From contig CAAGJS010000183.1 of the NCBI GenBank assembly GCA_900770275.1, positions 1 to 39,054 on the forward strand: a DNA stretch of 39,054 nucleotides. Direction: 5' to 3'. The notes beneath the pieces are model-generated. The model saw only the letters and a program-made list of their open reading frames with translations, was not told where the DNA came from and ran no database searches. Below are positions 8,451 to 16,830 of this stretch, piece by piece. The position numbers were made by a program, and so were the translations under genes. Numbering within the stretch: the first letter of the stretch is position 1; each line of letters starts with the position of its first letter. Origin of the DNA: Erysipelotrichaceae bacterium (GTDB taxonomy: Bacteria > Bacillota_I > Bacilli_A > Erysipelotrichales > Erysipelotrichaceae).

Positions 8451-9227
8451 ATGAAGATTCTTTTTCTCGGCGATGTTGTCGCAAAGAGCGGCCGGCAGGC
8501 TGTATCCCAAAGATTAAAGACACTGCAGCAGAGCTGCGGGGCGGATTTTACCATTTTGAATGGTGAAAATGCCGCCCATGGCAAGGGTATTACTGCCCGT
8601 ATCTATCGTGCCTTCAAGGATGATGGCGTGGATGTGATTACGCTTGGGAATCATGCGTTTTCGAAGCATGAGATTCTGGATCATCTGGATGAGTGTACGG
8701 ATCTGGTGCGGCCGGTGAACCTGGAGCCTTCCGCGGGCGGTCAGGGGTGGCTGGTACGCAGTGTGAAGGGTACGCGGGTTGCGGTTGTCAATCTTCTGGG
8801 GCAGGTCTACATGGATGTTGCGACGGAGGATCCTGTGGCGGCGATGCGGCGGCTTCTTCCGGATCTGCAGAGATGTGCGGATGTGATATTCGTTGATCTG
8901 CATGCGGAAGCGACCGGGGAAAAGGAATTGTTCTTCCATCTGTTTGCGGACCAGGTGACGGCAGTCATCGGGACGCATACCCATGTTCAGACGGCAGATG
9001 AGCAGATCTTACGCGGTTGCGCCTATATTACGGATGCAGGGATGTGTGGTTCGTTTGATTCGGTTCTTGGCCGTGATACAGATGAGCTGATCCGCCGCAA
9101 AAACGGTGAAAACGCGAAGTTTACGCCTTCCGAGGCGCCGGCCATGATCTGCGGCGTCTTGATCGAAGTAGATGATGCGACGCGCCGGGCAGTGAAAATT
9201 ACCAGAATTCAGGAACGCCCTGCGTGA
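8451..9227 (+). CDS. ymdB: YmdB family metallophosphoesterase (2',3'-cyclic phosphodiesterase)
   Basis: The 258-residue product belongs to the YmdB/TIGR00282 family of dinuclear metal phosphodiesterases; the Bacillus enzyme hydrolyses 2',3'-cyclic nucleotides and affects biofilm and motility choices. Visible metal-site motifs in order are FLGDVV, NGENAAHGKGIT, TLGNHAF, VDLHAEATGEK, IGTHTHVQTADE and ITDAGMCG. The start codon follows the rny stop after two bases, with an AGGAAGTAG site inside the rny end. The stop codon lies in the loop of a terminator hairpin. Confidence 0.93.
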   Translation: MKILFLGDVVAKSGRQAVSQRLKTLQQSCGADFTILNGENAAHGKGITARIYRAFKDDGVDVITLGNHAFSKHEILDHLDECTDLVRPVNLEPSAGGQGWLVRSVKGTRVAVVNLLGQVYMDVATEDPVAAMRRLLPDLQRCADVIFVDLHAEATGEKELFFHLFADQVTAVIGTHTHVQTADEQILRGCAYITDAGMCGSFDSVLGRDTDELIRRKNGENAKFTPSEAPAMICGVLIEVDDATRRAVKITRIQERPA

Positions 9228-9240
9228 GCAGAGCGTTTTT
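9214..9240 (+). terminator. Terminator overlapping the ymdB stop
   Basis: ACGCcCTG (9215-9222) pairs with CAGaGCGT (9229-9236) with one mismatch, followed by a T-run. The ymdB TGA is in the loop. Confidence 0.6.
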
Positions 9241-9272
9241 TGCGTTATAATGCTTTGCAGGAGGACATAGAA

Positions 9273-9449
9273 ATGCCAGTTCAGGTTGATAAGGATCTTT
9301 GCATCGGCTGCGGTGCCTGCACAGCAGTTTGCCCGGTAACGGCTTTATCGCTGGATGCGGATGGCAAGTCTCAGTGCGATGAAGCAACATGCATCGACTG
9401 CCATACATGCGTCGGCACATGCCCGGTATCTGCTATCTCTGTTAAGTAA
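9273..9449 (+). CDS. 2[4Fe-4S] ferredoxin
   Basis: Small soluble electron carrier of the clostridial type. The 58-residue product has two classical cluster motifs, CxxCxxCxxxCP at C10-C13-C16-C20 and C40-C43-C46-C50. The ATG at 9273 has an AGGAGG site nine bases upstream; an upstream in-frame codon at 9240 would start inside the preceding terminator. A TATAAT (9246-9251) without a clear -35 box may be its promoter. It stands alone between two terminators, so its redox partner cannot be told from context. Confidence 0.94.
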   Translation: MPVQVDKDLCIGCGACTAVCPVTALSLDADGKSQCDEATCIDCHTCVGTCPVSAISVK

Positions 9450-9469
9450 GCAAATCGGGGTTCAAGAGG

Positions 9470-9495
9470 AAACCGGCTCTGCCGGTTTTCTTTTT
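9470..9495 (+). terminator. Terminator of the ferredoxin gene
   Basis: AACCGGC (9471-9477) and GCCGGTT (9481-9487) form a stem with a TCT loop, followed by TTCTTTTT. Confidence 0.85.
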
Positions 9496-9518
9496 AGGTT
9501 ATAATGAGTCGGCTGTCT

Positions 9519-10943
9519 ATGAAAAACACTTCATTTATTCTTCCGGATCATATGCAGGAGGCGCAGAGGGCGAAGTCCGTTGCGCGTTCTCAGTTCTCTT
9601 TGGATGAGAATCTGCAGCATCTTGGAAAAGGGAAAACCTATTTCATCCGTACCTATGGCTGTGCTGCCAATGTGCGTGATGGTGAGACCATTGCCGGACT
9701 TCTCGAGGCGATGGATTTTGAACGCGCCACTGATGAAAAGAGCGCGGATGTACTGATCTTCAATACGTGCGCGGTCCGCGGTACCTCGGAAGAACATGTG
9801 TTCGGTGAGATTGGTACGCTGAAACCATGGAAAGAGAAACATCCGGAGAAAGTACTGGCTCTGTGCGGCTGTATGGCCCAGGAGGAGAGCGTCGTTGAGG
9901 CAATCCTGAAGACGTACCGGCAGGTGGATCTGGTCTTTGGTACACATAACCTTGACGCGATGCCGCGTTTACTGGCGAAGGCGATGCGTGGAGAAAAGGC
10001 GATTGAAGTAACCAGTGAGCAGGGCGGCATTGTGGAAGAGATGCCGGTGTATCGTTCCAGTGCGATCAAGGGCTTTGTCAACATTGCCTATGGCTGCGAT
10101 AAGTTCTGTACGTACTGCATCGTGCCGTATACCCGGGGCAAGGAGCGTTCACGTCTGATGCCCTATATTCTGGATGAGGTTCGTGATTTCAAGGGACGCG
10201 GTGGCAAAGAAGTGATGCTGCTGGGACAGAATGTCAACAGCTGGGGCAAGGATCTTGGCATTGAAGACGGCTTTACGAAGCTGCTGAAGGAAACGGCGGA
10301 AACCGGAATTTCGAGAATCCGCTTTGATTCGTCGCATCCGCGCGATTATTCGCCTACAACGATTGATGCGATGCGGGATTATGAAAACATCATGCCTTCG
10401 CTGCATCTGGCGGTGCAGTCGGGCAGTAATACGGTTTTGAAGCGGATGAACCGCGGCTATACGATTGAGCACTACAAGGAACTGTTTGATGCGATGAAGG
10501 CGAAGATTCCTTCGATGACGTTCAGTACGGATCTGATCGTCGGCTTTCCGCAGGAGAGTGATGCGGAGTTTCGGGCGACGCTGGATCTGGTGGATTACTG
10601 TCGGTTTGATCAGGTTTATTCCTTCATCTATTCGCCACGCGAAGGGACGCCGGCCGCAGCGATGGAAGACGATGTGCCGCGTCACGTGAAAGAGGAGCGT
10701 CTGCAGGAGCTGAACAGGCATATCAATCACTGGGCACACGAAAACAATCAGAACTATCTGCATCGGACGCTTGAGGTGCTCTGTGAGGGACCATCGAAAA
10801 AGCGGGCGGATGTGCTGTCCGGCTACAGCCGTGAGTTTAAGCTGGTGAACTTCACGGGCACGAATGTTAAGGCCGGGGATCTTGTGCAGGTTAAGATTAC
10901 CGGGGCCAAATCCTTTTCACTGGATGGTGTAGCGGTAGAATAA
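9519..10943 (+). CDS. miaB: tRNA-2-methylthio-N6-dimethylallyladenosine synthase MiaB
   Basis: Radical-SAM methylthiotransferase that adds a methylthio group to i6A37 of tRNAs reading UNN codons. The N-terminal cluster cysteines are at C48 (TYGCAAN), C84 (NTCAVR) and C118 (LCGCMAQ). The radical-SAM motif CDKFCTYC is at C193-C197-C200, and a C-terminal TRAM-like domain is present. The start is uncertain: an in-frame ATG at 9504 overlaps a TATAAT (9500-9505), so the ATG at 9519 is preferred, giving 474 residues. Neither has a Shine-Dalgarno site. The segment before the next ATG (9552) resembles the Bacillus protein, so that later start is unlikely. MiaA is not in the window. Confidence 0.94.
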   Translation: MKNTSFILPDHMQEAQRAKSVARSQFSLDENLQHLGKGKTYFIRTYGCAANVRDGETIAGLLEAMDFERATDEKSADVLIFNTCAVRGTSEEHVFGEIGTLKPWKEKHPEKVLALCGCMAQEESVVEAILKTYRQVDLVFGTHNLDAMPRLLAKAMRGEKAIEVTSEQGGIVEEMPVYRSSAIKGFVNIAYGCDKFCTYCIVPYTRGKERSRLMPYILDEVRDFKGRGGKEVMLLGQNVNSWGKDLGIEDGFTKLLKETAETGISRIRFDSSHPRDYSPTTIDAMRDYENIMPSLHLAVQSGSNTVLKRMNRGYTIEHYKELFDAMKAKIPSMTFSTDLIVGFPQESDAEFRATLDLVDYCRFDQVYSFIYSPREGTPAAAMEDDVPRHVKEERLQELNRHINHWAHENNQNYLHRTLEVLCEGPSKKRADVLSGYSREFKLVNFTGTNVKAGDLVQVKITGAKSFSLDGVAVE

Positions 10944-11031
10944 GTTTCGTCTATAATATGGATATTCAATTCCATTCCGTTCGTTTGTTTTATTCTCCAA
11001 AATAGATAGAAAGTAGAGGAACATATCATTT

Positions 11032-12696
11032 ATGAGTAAAGTTCGTCTGTTCGCTCTTGGTGGGCTTGACGAAGACGGCAAGAATATGTATGTCGTCGAA
11101 AACAATGACGATATTTTCGTTATTGAGTGCGGTCTTCGCTATCCGGAAGGTGAAAACCTCGGGGTAGAGAAGATCATTCCTGATTTTCAGTATCTTGTAG
11201 ATCATCAGAGTCAGATCAAGGGTGTCATCATTACCCATGGTCATGACGATGTGATGGGTGCCCTGGTGGATCTGGTGCGTACCATTAAGGCTCCGCTGTA
11301 CATGGCGCCGCTGACGGCACGTATCTTTGAGCGTCAGGCGCGGAAGGCTGGCCTGAAGGATTACACCATCAACCGCGTGCGGCGCGGCAATAATTTCAAG
11401 ATCGGGTCGACAGAGATCCGTACCTTTGGTACGACGCAGTCGATTGCGGATGGTTTCGGTGTCGCGATCAAGACGGATGATGGGTACGTTGTCTATTCGT
11501 CCGAGTTTGTCGTTGACTACGATATGAAGATGGAAGCCTTCAAGTTCGGTATGAGTGAGATTACGGAGCTTGGTCATCGCGGCATTCTGGCGCTGATGAC
11601 GGAGTCGGTCGGTTCGACGCGTCCGGGTCATTCTTCTCCCAACCACAGGATTACGGATCAGATTCTCCCGTACTTTGAAGATGCGAAGGGAAGAATCGTT
11701 GTTACGGCGTATGCGCAGAATCTGTACCGTGTGATTGAGGTCATTGAGCTGGCGAGCCGTTTCAACCGCAAGGTTATGATCTATGATGATGAGCTGCGCA
11801 ATCTGATGCGCGATATGTCGGATCTTGGCTATTACCGGATGCCGGTTGGCCTGGAGATCGCGCCGTCCAACTTCAACAATGATCTGGATAATGTGGTCAT
11901 CATCATTGGCGGCACGGGTTCGACGATCTTCCGCAAGGTACACAAGATCGCCTCGCGTGAGGATGAGACGATTCAGCTGCGTCCGACGGACACTGTCATT
12001 GTCGCTTCGCCGGCCGTTCCGGGTACGGAGAAGGATGAGGCGCAGATGGAGGACGATCTCTATAAGGAGACCGATAATGTGTATGCGGTCGATGCGCGTC
12101 GTGCCTTCTCGATGCATGCGTCGGTTGAGGATCTGAAGATGATGATCTATCTTCTGAATCCGCAGTACTACGTTCCGGTCAAGGGCGAGTACCGGCAGCT
12201 GATTTCCAATGCGAACATTGCGCTGGATATGGGATATCCGGCCAACAATATCATCGTTCTTGAGAACGGTCAGGTGGCGACGATTGAAAATGGTCAGCTG
12301 GCGCGTTCCTATGATACGGTGCCGAGTGACAATGTGATGGTTTCGGGTTCGGATTCCCTCGATGCGCAGGGCATGGTATTAAAGGATCGTGAACTGCTTT
12401 CGACGGAAGGTGCGATTGTGATCGGTGTGGTCGTGAACCATGCGACGAAAGAAATCATCGGCGGCCCGGATGTGCAGAGCCGCGGCGTCATTTATCTGAA
12501 GGATGCGGATTACATCATTCAGGAAATCGGCAATATCATGGAAAATACAATCAAAGAGGCCGTTGCGTCGGGGCACTACGACAATCTGGAATGCCGGGCA
12601 GCGGCGCGGGAGAAGATTGCCCGTTACGTTTTGAAGACGACAGGAAAGAGGCCGATGATCCTGCCGGCAATTATTGAAATCAATGCGGCAGATTGA
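11032..12696 (+). CDS. rnjB: RNase J family protein with degraded active site (RNase J2-like)
   Basis: Metallo-beta-lactamase/beta-CASP family ribonuclease of 554 residues, full length, including the C-terminal domain. Active RNases J carry HxHxDH; here the motif is H69-G-H71-D-D73-V74, so the last histidine is lost. The HSIPDS-type motif has Gln at 136 (TTQSIADGFG), and the TGDF motif reads SSEF (Glu158 for Asp). The pattern resembles RNase J2 of Bacillus and Staphylococcus, the weakly active or inactive partner of RNase J1. Position before ftsK/spoIIIE matches Bacillus rnjB. It probably acts as a structural partner of an RNase J1 encoded elsewhere; the lack of activity is inferred. An AGAGGA site lies upstream of the ATG. 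Confidence 0.88.
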   Translation: MSKVRLFALGGLDEDGKNMYVVENNDDIFVIECGLRYPEGENLGVEKIIPDFQYLVDHQSQIKGVIITHGHDDVMGALVDLVRTIKAPLYMAPLTARIFERQARKAGLKDYTINRVRRGNNFKIGSTEIRTFGTTQSIADGFGVAIKTDDGYVVYSSEFVVDYDMKMEAFKFGMSEITELGHRGILALMTESVGSTRPGHSSPNHRITDQILPYFEDAKGRIVVTAYAQNLYRVIEVIELASRFNRKVMIYDDELRNLMRDMSDLGYYRMPVGLEIAPSNFNNDLDNVVIIIGGTGSTIFRKVHKIASREDETIQLRPTDTVIVASPAVPGTEKDEAQMEDDLYKETDNVYAVDARRAFSMHASVEDLKMMIYLLNPQYYVPVKGEYRQLISNANIALDMGYPANNIIVLENGQVATIENGQLARSYDTVPSDNVMVSGSDSLDAQGMVLKDRELLSTEGAIVIGVVVNHATKEIIGGPDVQSRGVIYLKDADYIIQEIGNIMENTIKEAVASGHYDNLECRAAAREKIARYVLKTTGKRPMILPAIIEINAAD

Positions 12697-12707
12697 ACAG
12701 GCGGTAC

Positions 12708-15425
12708 ATGGCTAAGAAGAAGACAACAACGAAACAGAAAAAGAAAAAGGGAAGAGTGACCAAAGCAGAACAGCTTCAGAATGAGCAGTTGAAACGCATC
12801 ATCTGGGTGATTGTTCTGGCGGCGATCATGATCATTGCCTATTCAAGGATGGGCGTGGTCGGTCTGTATCTGAATCGCGTGTGCCAGTATCTCTTCGGCC
12901 GTGTATATGCGCTGATTCTTGCCATTGTGGTGGCGCAGATTCTGATTTCCATGATCAACAGTCAGCGCCCGGATTCCGCCGTCAGTAATAACCCTGCGGC
13001 GGTATTTCTGATTGTGACGGCTGTTCTTCTGACGGCTTCCTATGGACCCTGTAAAGATGGCGGCCTGAAGGGAATGAATCTGCTGCAGAACTACATCGAT
13101 GAAACAGGAGCGATCTTTTCGGGATCTTCAACCATGGATCTTGGCGGAGGCTTCTTCGGAACGCTGCTGCTGAGTATGACAACGACGGCATTTGACTATG
13201 TCGGAACGATTCTGATCATCGTTGTGCTTTTCATTATTGCGGCGCTGCTGCTGGTGAATCTGGATGTATACAAGCATGCATTCTCGGCGATCATGAGCTA
13301 CCTTTCCACGACGGAAGAGATCGATGACGGCGACGATGACGATGAGGATGCTGATGAAGAAGAGGAAGAAACTGCCCCCGCTCCTGCAAAGGAACATAAG
13401 CCGCTGTTTTCCTTTCTGCATAAGAAGAAAGCTCAGCCTGTGGAAACGGAAGAGGACGAAGAAGAACCTGCCGGGTCTGTACAGAAGCCGATGGCCAATA
13501 TTCTTGCGGATGGAGATGGACAGGAACCTGCTGTTCAGGCCCAGCCGACGCCGCAGACAAACACGGAGCGTCCGCTGACTAAGGCGCACCCGCAGGATCC
13601 CTTTGATATACGGGCGGATGCGCCGGACGCATCGGACCTTGCGGCTGCGAAGGAGCCATTGAATCTGACGGAGATTGTTCACGATGCGATTCCTTCGGAT
13701 CCATCGATCTTCATTTCGGTTGATGATCTTGTGGATCGTACCCAGGTGATTCCTGTTGAAACGCATGTGGAAACAGCGGAGAAACCTCAGCCTGCAAGAA
13801 TGCAGGAAAAGGCAGATGAAGTTTCAGCGCCGGTATCGGAAAGCACGTCCGTTTCAAATCTTGATAACCGCAATCCGGCCGCCACTTCGCAGCCGGTGGA
13901 TACGAAGGTATATACGCAGCCGACGGAAAATGAAGGGGCTGTCTATGCCAATGGCATGAAGAAGAACAAGCCGTATCAGCTTCCACCGCTGAAGACACTG
14001 GATCCGCTTCCCCCGAAGGATCGCAATGATCCCAACGCTGCTGCGGCAGCTCAGAAGGGAACGCAGCTGATTCAGGTTCTGCGCAACTTCGATATTGAAG
14101 CGCGGCTGATTGATACGCACATTGGACCGGCGGTTACGAAATTTGAAATCCGTCCGGATGCCAACGTGAAGGTTTCCCGTATTCTAGGTCTGGCAGATGA
14201 CATCAAGATGCAGCTGGCGGTACGGGATGTACGTATTGAGGCGCCGATTCCGGGGCATAATGCGGTTGGTGTTGAAGTTCCGAATGTAAAGGCAGTTCCT
14301 GTCAAGATGCGGGAGCTGATCGGTACGATCCCTGAAAAGGAGAAGGATCAGCCGCTGCTTGTGCTGCTTGGCAAGGATCTGATGGGATCGACGGTGACGT
14401 GTCGTCTTGATAAGATGCCGCATCTCTTGATTGCGGGGGCGACTGGTTCCGGTAAGTCGGTATGTATGAATTCGATCATCTGCTCGCTGCTGTTACGGAC
14501 GAAGCCGGATGATGTGAAGCTGCTGCTGGTGGATCCGAAGAAGGTTGAATTTACGCCGTACCAGAAGGTTCCGCATCTGATCGGCCCGGTCATCAATGAT
14601 CCGGCCAAGGCCAGCAATGCATTGAAGGTCATCGTCAAGATCATGGAAGACCGCTACGATATGTTCTCCAAGGCAGGGGTACGCAATATCCAGGGCTTCA
14701 ACAAGATGGTGGAAACGATGGATGATCCCGCCGATGGATCGCCCAAGCCCAAGAAGATGCCGTTCATTGTCGTGATCGTGGATGAGATGGCAGATCTGAT
14801 GGCTGTCGCAGGCAAGGAAGTGGAATCGAGCATTCAGCGGATTACGCAGCTTGCGCGCGCAGCCGGCATTCATCTGATTGTTGCGACGCAGCGTCCGTCC
14901 GTTGATGTTATTACCGGCGTCATCAAGGCAAATATTCCCAGCCGTATTGCCTTTGCGGTTTCCAGTGCCATCGATTCGAAGACGATTCTGGATCATGGCG
15001 GAGCAGAGCGCCTGTTGGGCAATGGTGACATGCTCTATATGCCGATCGGAGCCAGCGGCCCGGTCCGCGTGCAGGGTGTGTTTGTGACGGATGAAGAAGT
15101 GCAGCGCATTACGGACTTCGTCAGCGAAGAGGCTATCCCGATGTGGGATGATGCCTTCGTACGTCTGGAAGGAGTCAATGACGGGGAAGGTGATGTTGGC
15201 GGTGTTGCCGGAGCCGATGAGGATCCGCTTCTGGAAGAAGTGCGCGATTACGTGATCCAGTCGCAGAAAGCATCGACGTCGCTTCTGCAGCGCCGCTTCG
15301 GCATCGGATACAACCGTGCAGCGCGCATGATTGATGAACTGGAGCAGGAAGGCGTCATTGGACCTGCCCAGGGCTCCAAGCCAAGAGACGTTTATATCAA
15401 GCGTGATGAGAGCAGCCAGGACTGA
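12708..15425 (+). CDS. FtsK/SpoIIIE DNA translocase
   Basis: Septum-anchored, ATP-driven double-stranded DNA pump that clears chromosome from the closing septum. The 905-residue product has a Lys-rich N-terminus and about four membrane segments (roughly residues 25-190). An acidic, Pro-rich, low-complexity linker (about 205-420) is followed by the motor with GATGSGKS near 578-585 and FIVVIVDEMADLM near 690. The C-terminal gamma winged helix (LLQRRFGIGYNRAARMIDELEQ) reads KOPS/SRS-type DNA signals. An in-frame TTG at 12693 overlaps the previous stop; the ATG at 12708 is preferred because the protein then starts MAKKK. It follows rnjB by 11 bases, so an operon is likely. No sporulation genes are nearby, so a division role is assumed. 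Confidence 0.94.
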   Translation: MAKKKTTTKQKKKKGRVTKAEQLQNEQLKRIIWVIVLAAIMIIAYSRMGVVGLYLNRVCQYLFGRVYALILAIVVAQILISMINSQRPDSAVSNNPAAVFLIVTAVLLTASYGPCKDGGLKGMNLLQNYIDETGAIFSGSSTMDLGGGFFGTLLLSMTTTAFDYVGTILIIVVLFIIAALLLVNLDVYKHAFSAIMSYLSTTEEIDDGDDDDEDADEEEEETAPAPAKEHKPLFSFLHKKKAQPVETEEDEEEPAGSVQKPMANILADGDGQEPAVQAQPTPQTNTERPLTKAHPQDPFDIRADAPDASDLAAAKEPLNLTEIVHDAIPSDPSIFISVDDLVDRTQVIPVETHVETAEKPQPARMQEKADEVSAPVSESTSVSNLDNRNPAATSQPVDTKVYTQPTENEGAVYANGMKKNKPYQLPPLKTLDPLPPKDRNDPNAAAAAQKGTQLIQVLRNFDIEARLIDTHIGPAVTKFEIRPDANVKVSRILGLADDIKMQLAVRDVRIEAPIPGHNAVGVEVPNVKAVPVKMRELIGTIPEKEKDQPLLVLLGKDLMGSTVTCRLDKMPHLLIAGATGSGKSVCMNSIICSLLLRTKPDDVKLLLVDPKKVEFTPYQKVPHLIGPVINDPAKASNALKVIVKIMEDRYDMFSKAGVRNIQGFNKMVETMDDPADGSPKPKKMPFIVVIVDEMADLMAVAGKEVESSIQRITQLARAAGIHLIVATQRPSVDVITGVIKANIPSRIAFAVSSAIDSKTILDHGGAERLLGNGDMLYMPIGASGPVRVQGVFVTDEEVQRITDFVSEEAIPMWDDAFVRLEGVNDGEGDVGGVAGADEDPLLEEVRDYVIQSQKASTSLLQRRFGIGYNRAARMIDELEQEGVIGPAQGSKPRDVYIKRDESSQD

Positions 15426-15631
15426 ACCTGACTGCTTTCTTTTTTCTTCCGGAAGGATAATCCTGCGTGCATAAAAAATGCTGAAATGTGCCATTATATA
15501 AGGACTTTGAGAGTGTTGCACTTTTGTTGCAATTCTGTTTCGGAAATGCGGGGAATCAAACGGACGGGGCAGATATCCTAAGAGTGTCGAAAGAAAAAAG
15601 GAAATCTTTCGAGAATAGGAGAAATCTGAAT

Positions 15632-15943
15632 ATGAAGAATACATTCAAGAGATTTGCTGCAACTGCTTCTGTATTAATGCTTCTTGCCGGAACCCCTGTA
15701 CTGACTGGATGCGGAAACAAGGCTGCGAAAGCTTCTTCTTCGCCGGCAGCTACAGAAAAGGCAACGACGAAGGATTCTGGTTCGTCCAAGACCACGACAA
15801 AGACGACGACCAAGTCCTCGACAAAGAGCAGCACAACGGCTTAGGCAACTCCTTCCGCTTCTGCAAAGGCAACAGCAAAGACGACGACCAAGACAACAGC
15901 TAAGGCTTCGCCATCCGCATCCGCAAAGGCTGCTAAGAAGTAA
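15632..15943 (+). pseudogene. Thr/Lys/Ser/Ala-rich lipoprotein gene with in-frame TAG at 15842
   Basis: The product starts with a lipoprotein signal peptide: basic MKNTFKRF, a hydrophobic core, then a lipobox-type TGC with Cys at about residue 27. A low-complexity tail of Thr, Lys, Ser and Ala follows. Translation stops at TAG (15842-15844) after 70 residues. The same frame continues for 32 more codons of identical character (ATPSASAKATAKTTTKTTAK and onward, ending AKKAAK-like) to TAA at 15941-15943. Removing the TAG would give a uniform 103-codon gene. Either a nonsense mutation has shortened it by a third, or TAG is read through, or the base is a sequencing error. The truncated form could still be a surface lipoprotein. 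Function unknown; such tails often span the cell wall. Confidence 0.65.
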
Positions 15944-16069
15944 GCAGTATTTCGGGCCATTCCGCAGTTGTGTGGAAGTCGGTCCAGAATTCCACAGCAG
16001 TATCAAACATCTGTTAAATTCGATAAATTCAAATCACATTTTCCCATCCAACGGTCAGCCGCCTGCGAT

Positions 16070-16105
16070 ATTCTTAACGCAGACGGCCTTTCGGCGCTTA
16101 AGAAT
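16070..16105. promoter_or_regulatory. Inverted repeat upstream of the OmpR-type regulator
   Basis: ATTCTTAA (16070-16077) and TTAAGAAT (16098-16105) are perfect inverted arms separated by a GC-rich 20-base centre, ending 23 bases before the regulator ATG. It could be an operator or an mRNA hairpin. No T-run follows. The rest of 15944-16128 shows nothing else clear. Confidence 0.4.
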
Positions 16106-16128
16106 CATACATTCAGGAAGGACAGCAG

Positions 16129-16830
16129 ATGAAAGAGAAGATCTACATCGCAGATGATGAGAAAAATATCCTGGAATTGCTTCAGAACTTTCTGCAGAAC
16201 GACGGATACGATACACGGATTTTTGAAACGGGGGATGCGCTTCTTGAGGCATTTCAGAAGGAGCCTGCGGATCTTGTCATTCTCGATATCATGATGCCTG
16301 GGAAGGATGGCCTGGAGTGCTGCCGGATTCTGCGGAGTAAATCCACGGTTCCGATCATTCTGCTCACAGCACGTGACACGGAGCTGGATTATGTTCAGGG
16401 CATTTCCATCGGATCCGATGATTATCTGACAAAGCCATTCCGGCCGACCATTCTGCTCATGAAGGTAAAGGCACTGCTGCGCCGTACGAGCATGAACCGG
16501 CAGGCAGCCAGCCCCGCCAGCGAGAAGATTGAGCTTGGTGACCTCTGTTTTCACCCTCAGGAGCGTCCGCTGCAATGCAAAGGAAAAGATCTCGAACTGA
16601 CACAGACGGAGCTGCGCATCGTCGCCTACATGTTATCGAACCCTCAGAAAATCTACAGCCGCGAAGAGCTGCTGAATCATATCTGGGGTTACGACAGCTG
16701 CGTCGAGACACGGGTGACTGATGAAACGATGCGTCGTATCCGCCGCAAGCTGAATGCGGCTGGCAGCACCGTTACGATTGAAACGGTGTGGGGAGTCGGC
16801 TACCGGTTTCAGGAGGCTGAACGGCAATGA
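16129..16830 (+). CDS. OmpR/PhoB-family response regulator
   Basis: DNA-binding half of a two-component system. Receiver domain (residues 4-115) has acidic residues D9-D10, phospho-acceptor D53 in VILDIMMPGKDG, the Thr of LLTAR and the Lys of TKPF. The OmpR winged helix occupies about 130-228 (LTQTELRIVAYMLSN, YSREELLNHIWG, VWGVGYRF). Length 233 is standard. An AGGAAGGA site precedes the ATG. The kinase gene overlaps its stop by four bases (ATGA). The stimulus and targets cannot be read from the sequence. Confidence 0.93.
   Translation: MKEKIYIADDEKNILELLQNFLQNDGYDTRIFETGDALLEAFQKEPADLVILDIMMPGKDGLECCRILRSKSTVPIILLTARDTELDYVQGISIGSDDYLTKPFRPTILLMKVKALLRRTSMNRQAASPASEKIELGDLCFHPQERPLQCKGKDLELTQTELRIVAYMLSNPQKIYSREELLNHIWGYDSCVETRVTDETMRRIRRKLNAAGSTVTIETVWGVGYRFQEAERQ

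Noticed and set aside
15515..15540. TTGCA repeated twice (TTGCACTTTTGTTGCA) as a promoter or operator before the lipoprotein gene
   Set aside because: Only two five-base copies and no -10 box at a suitable distance; too weak to list.
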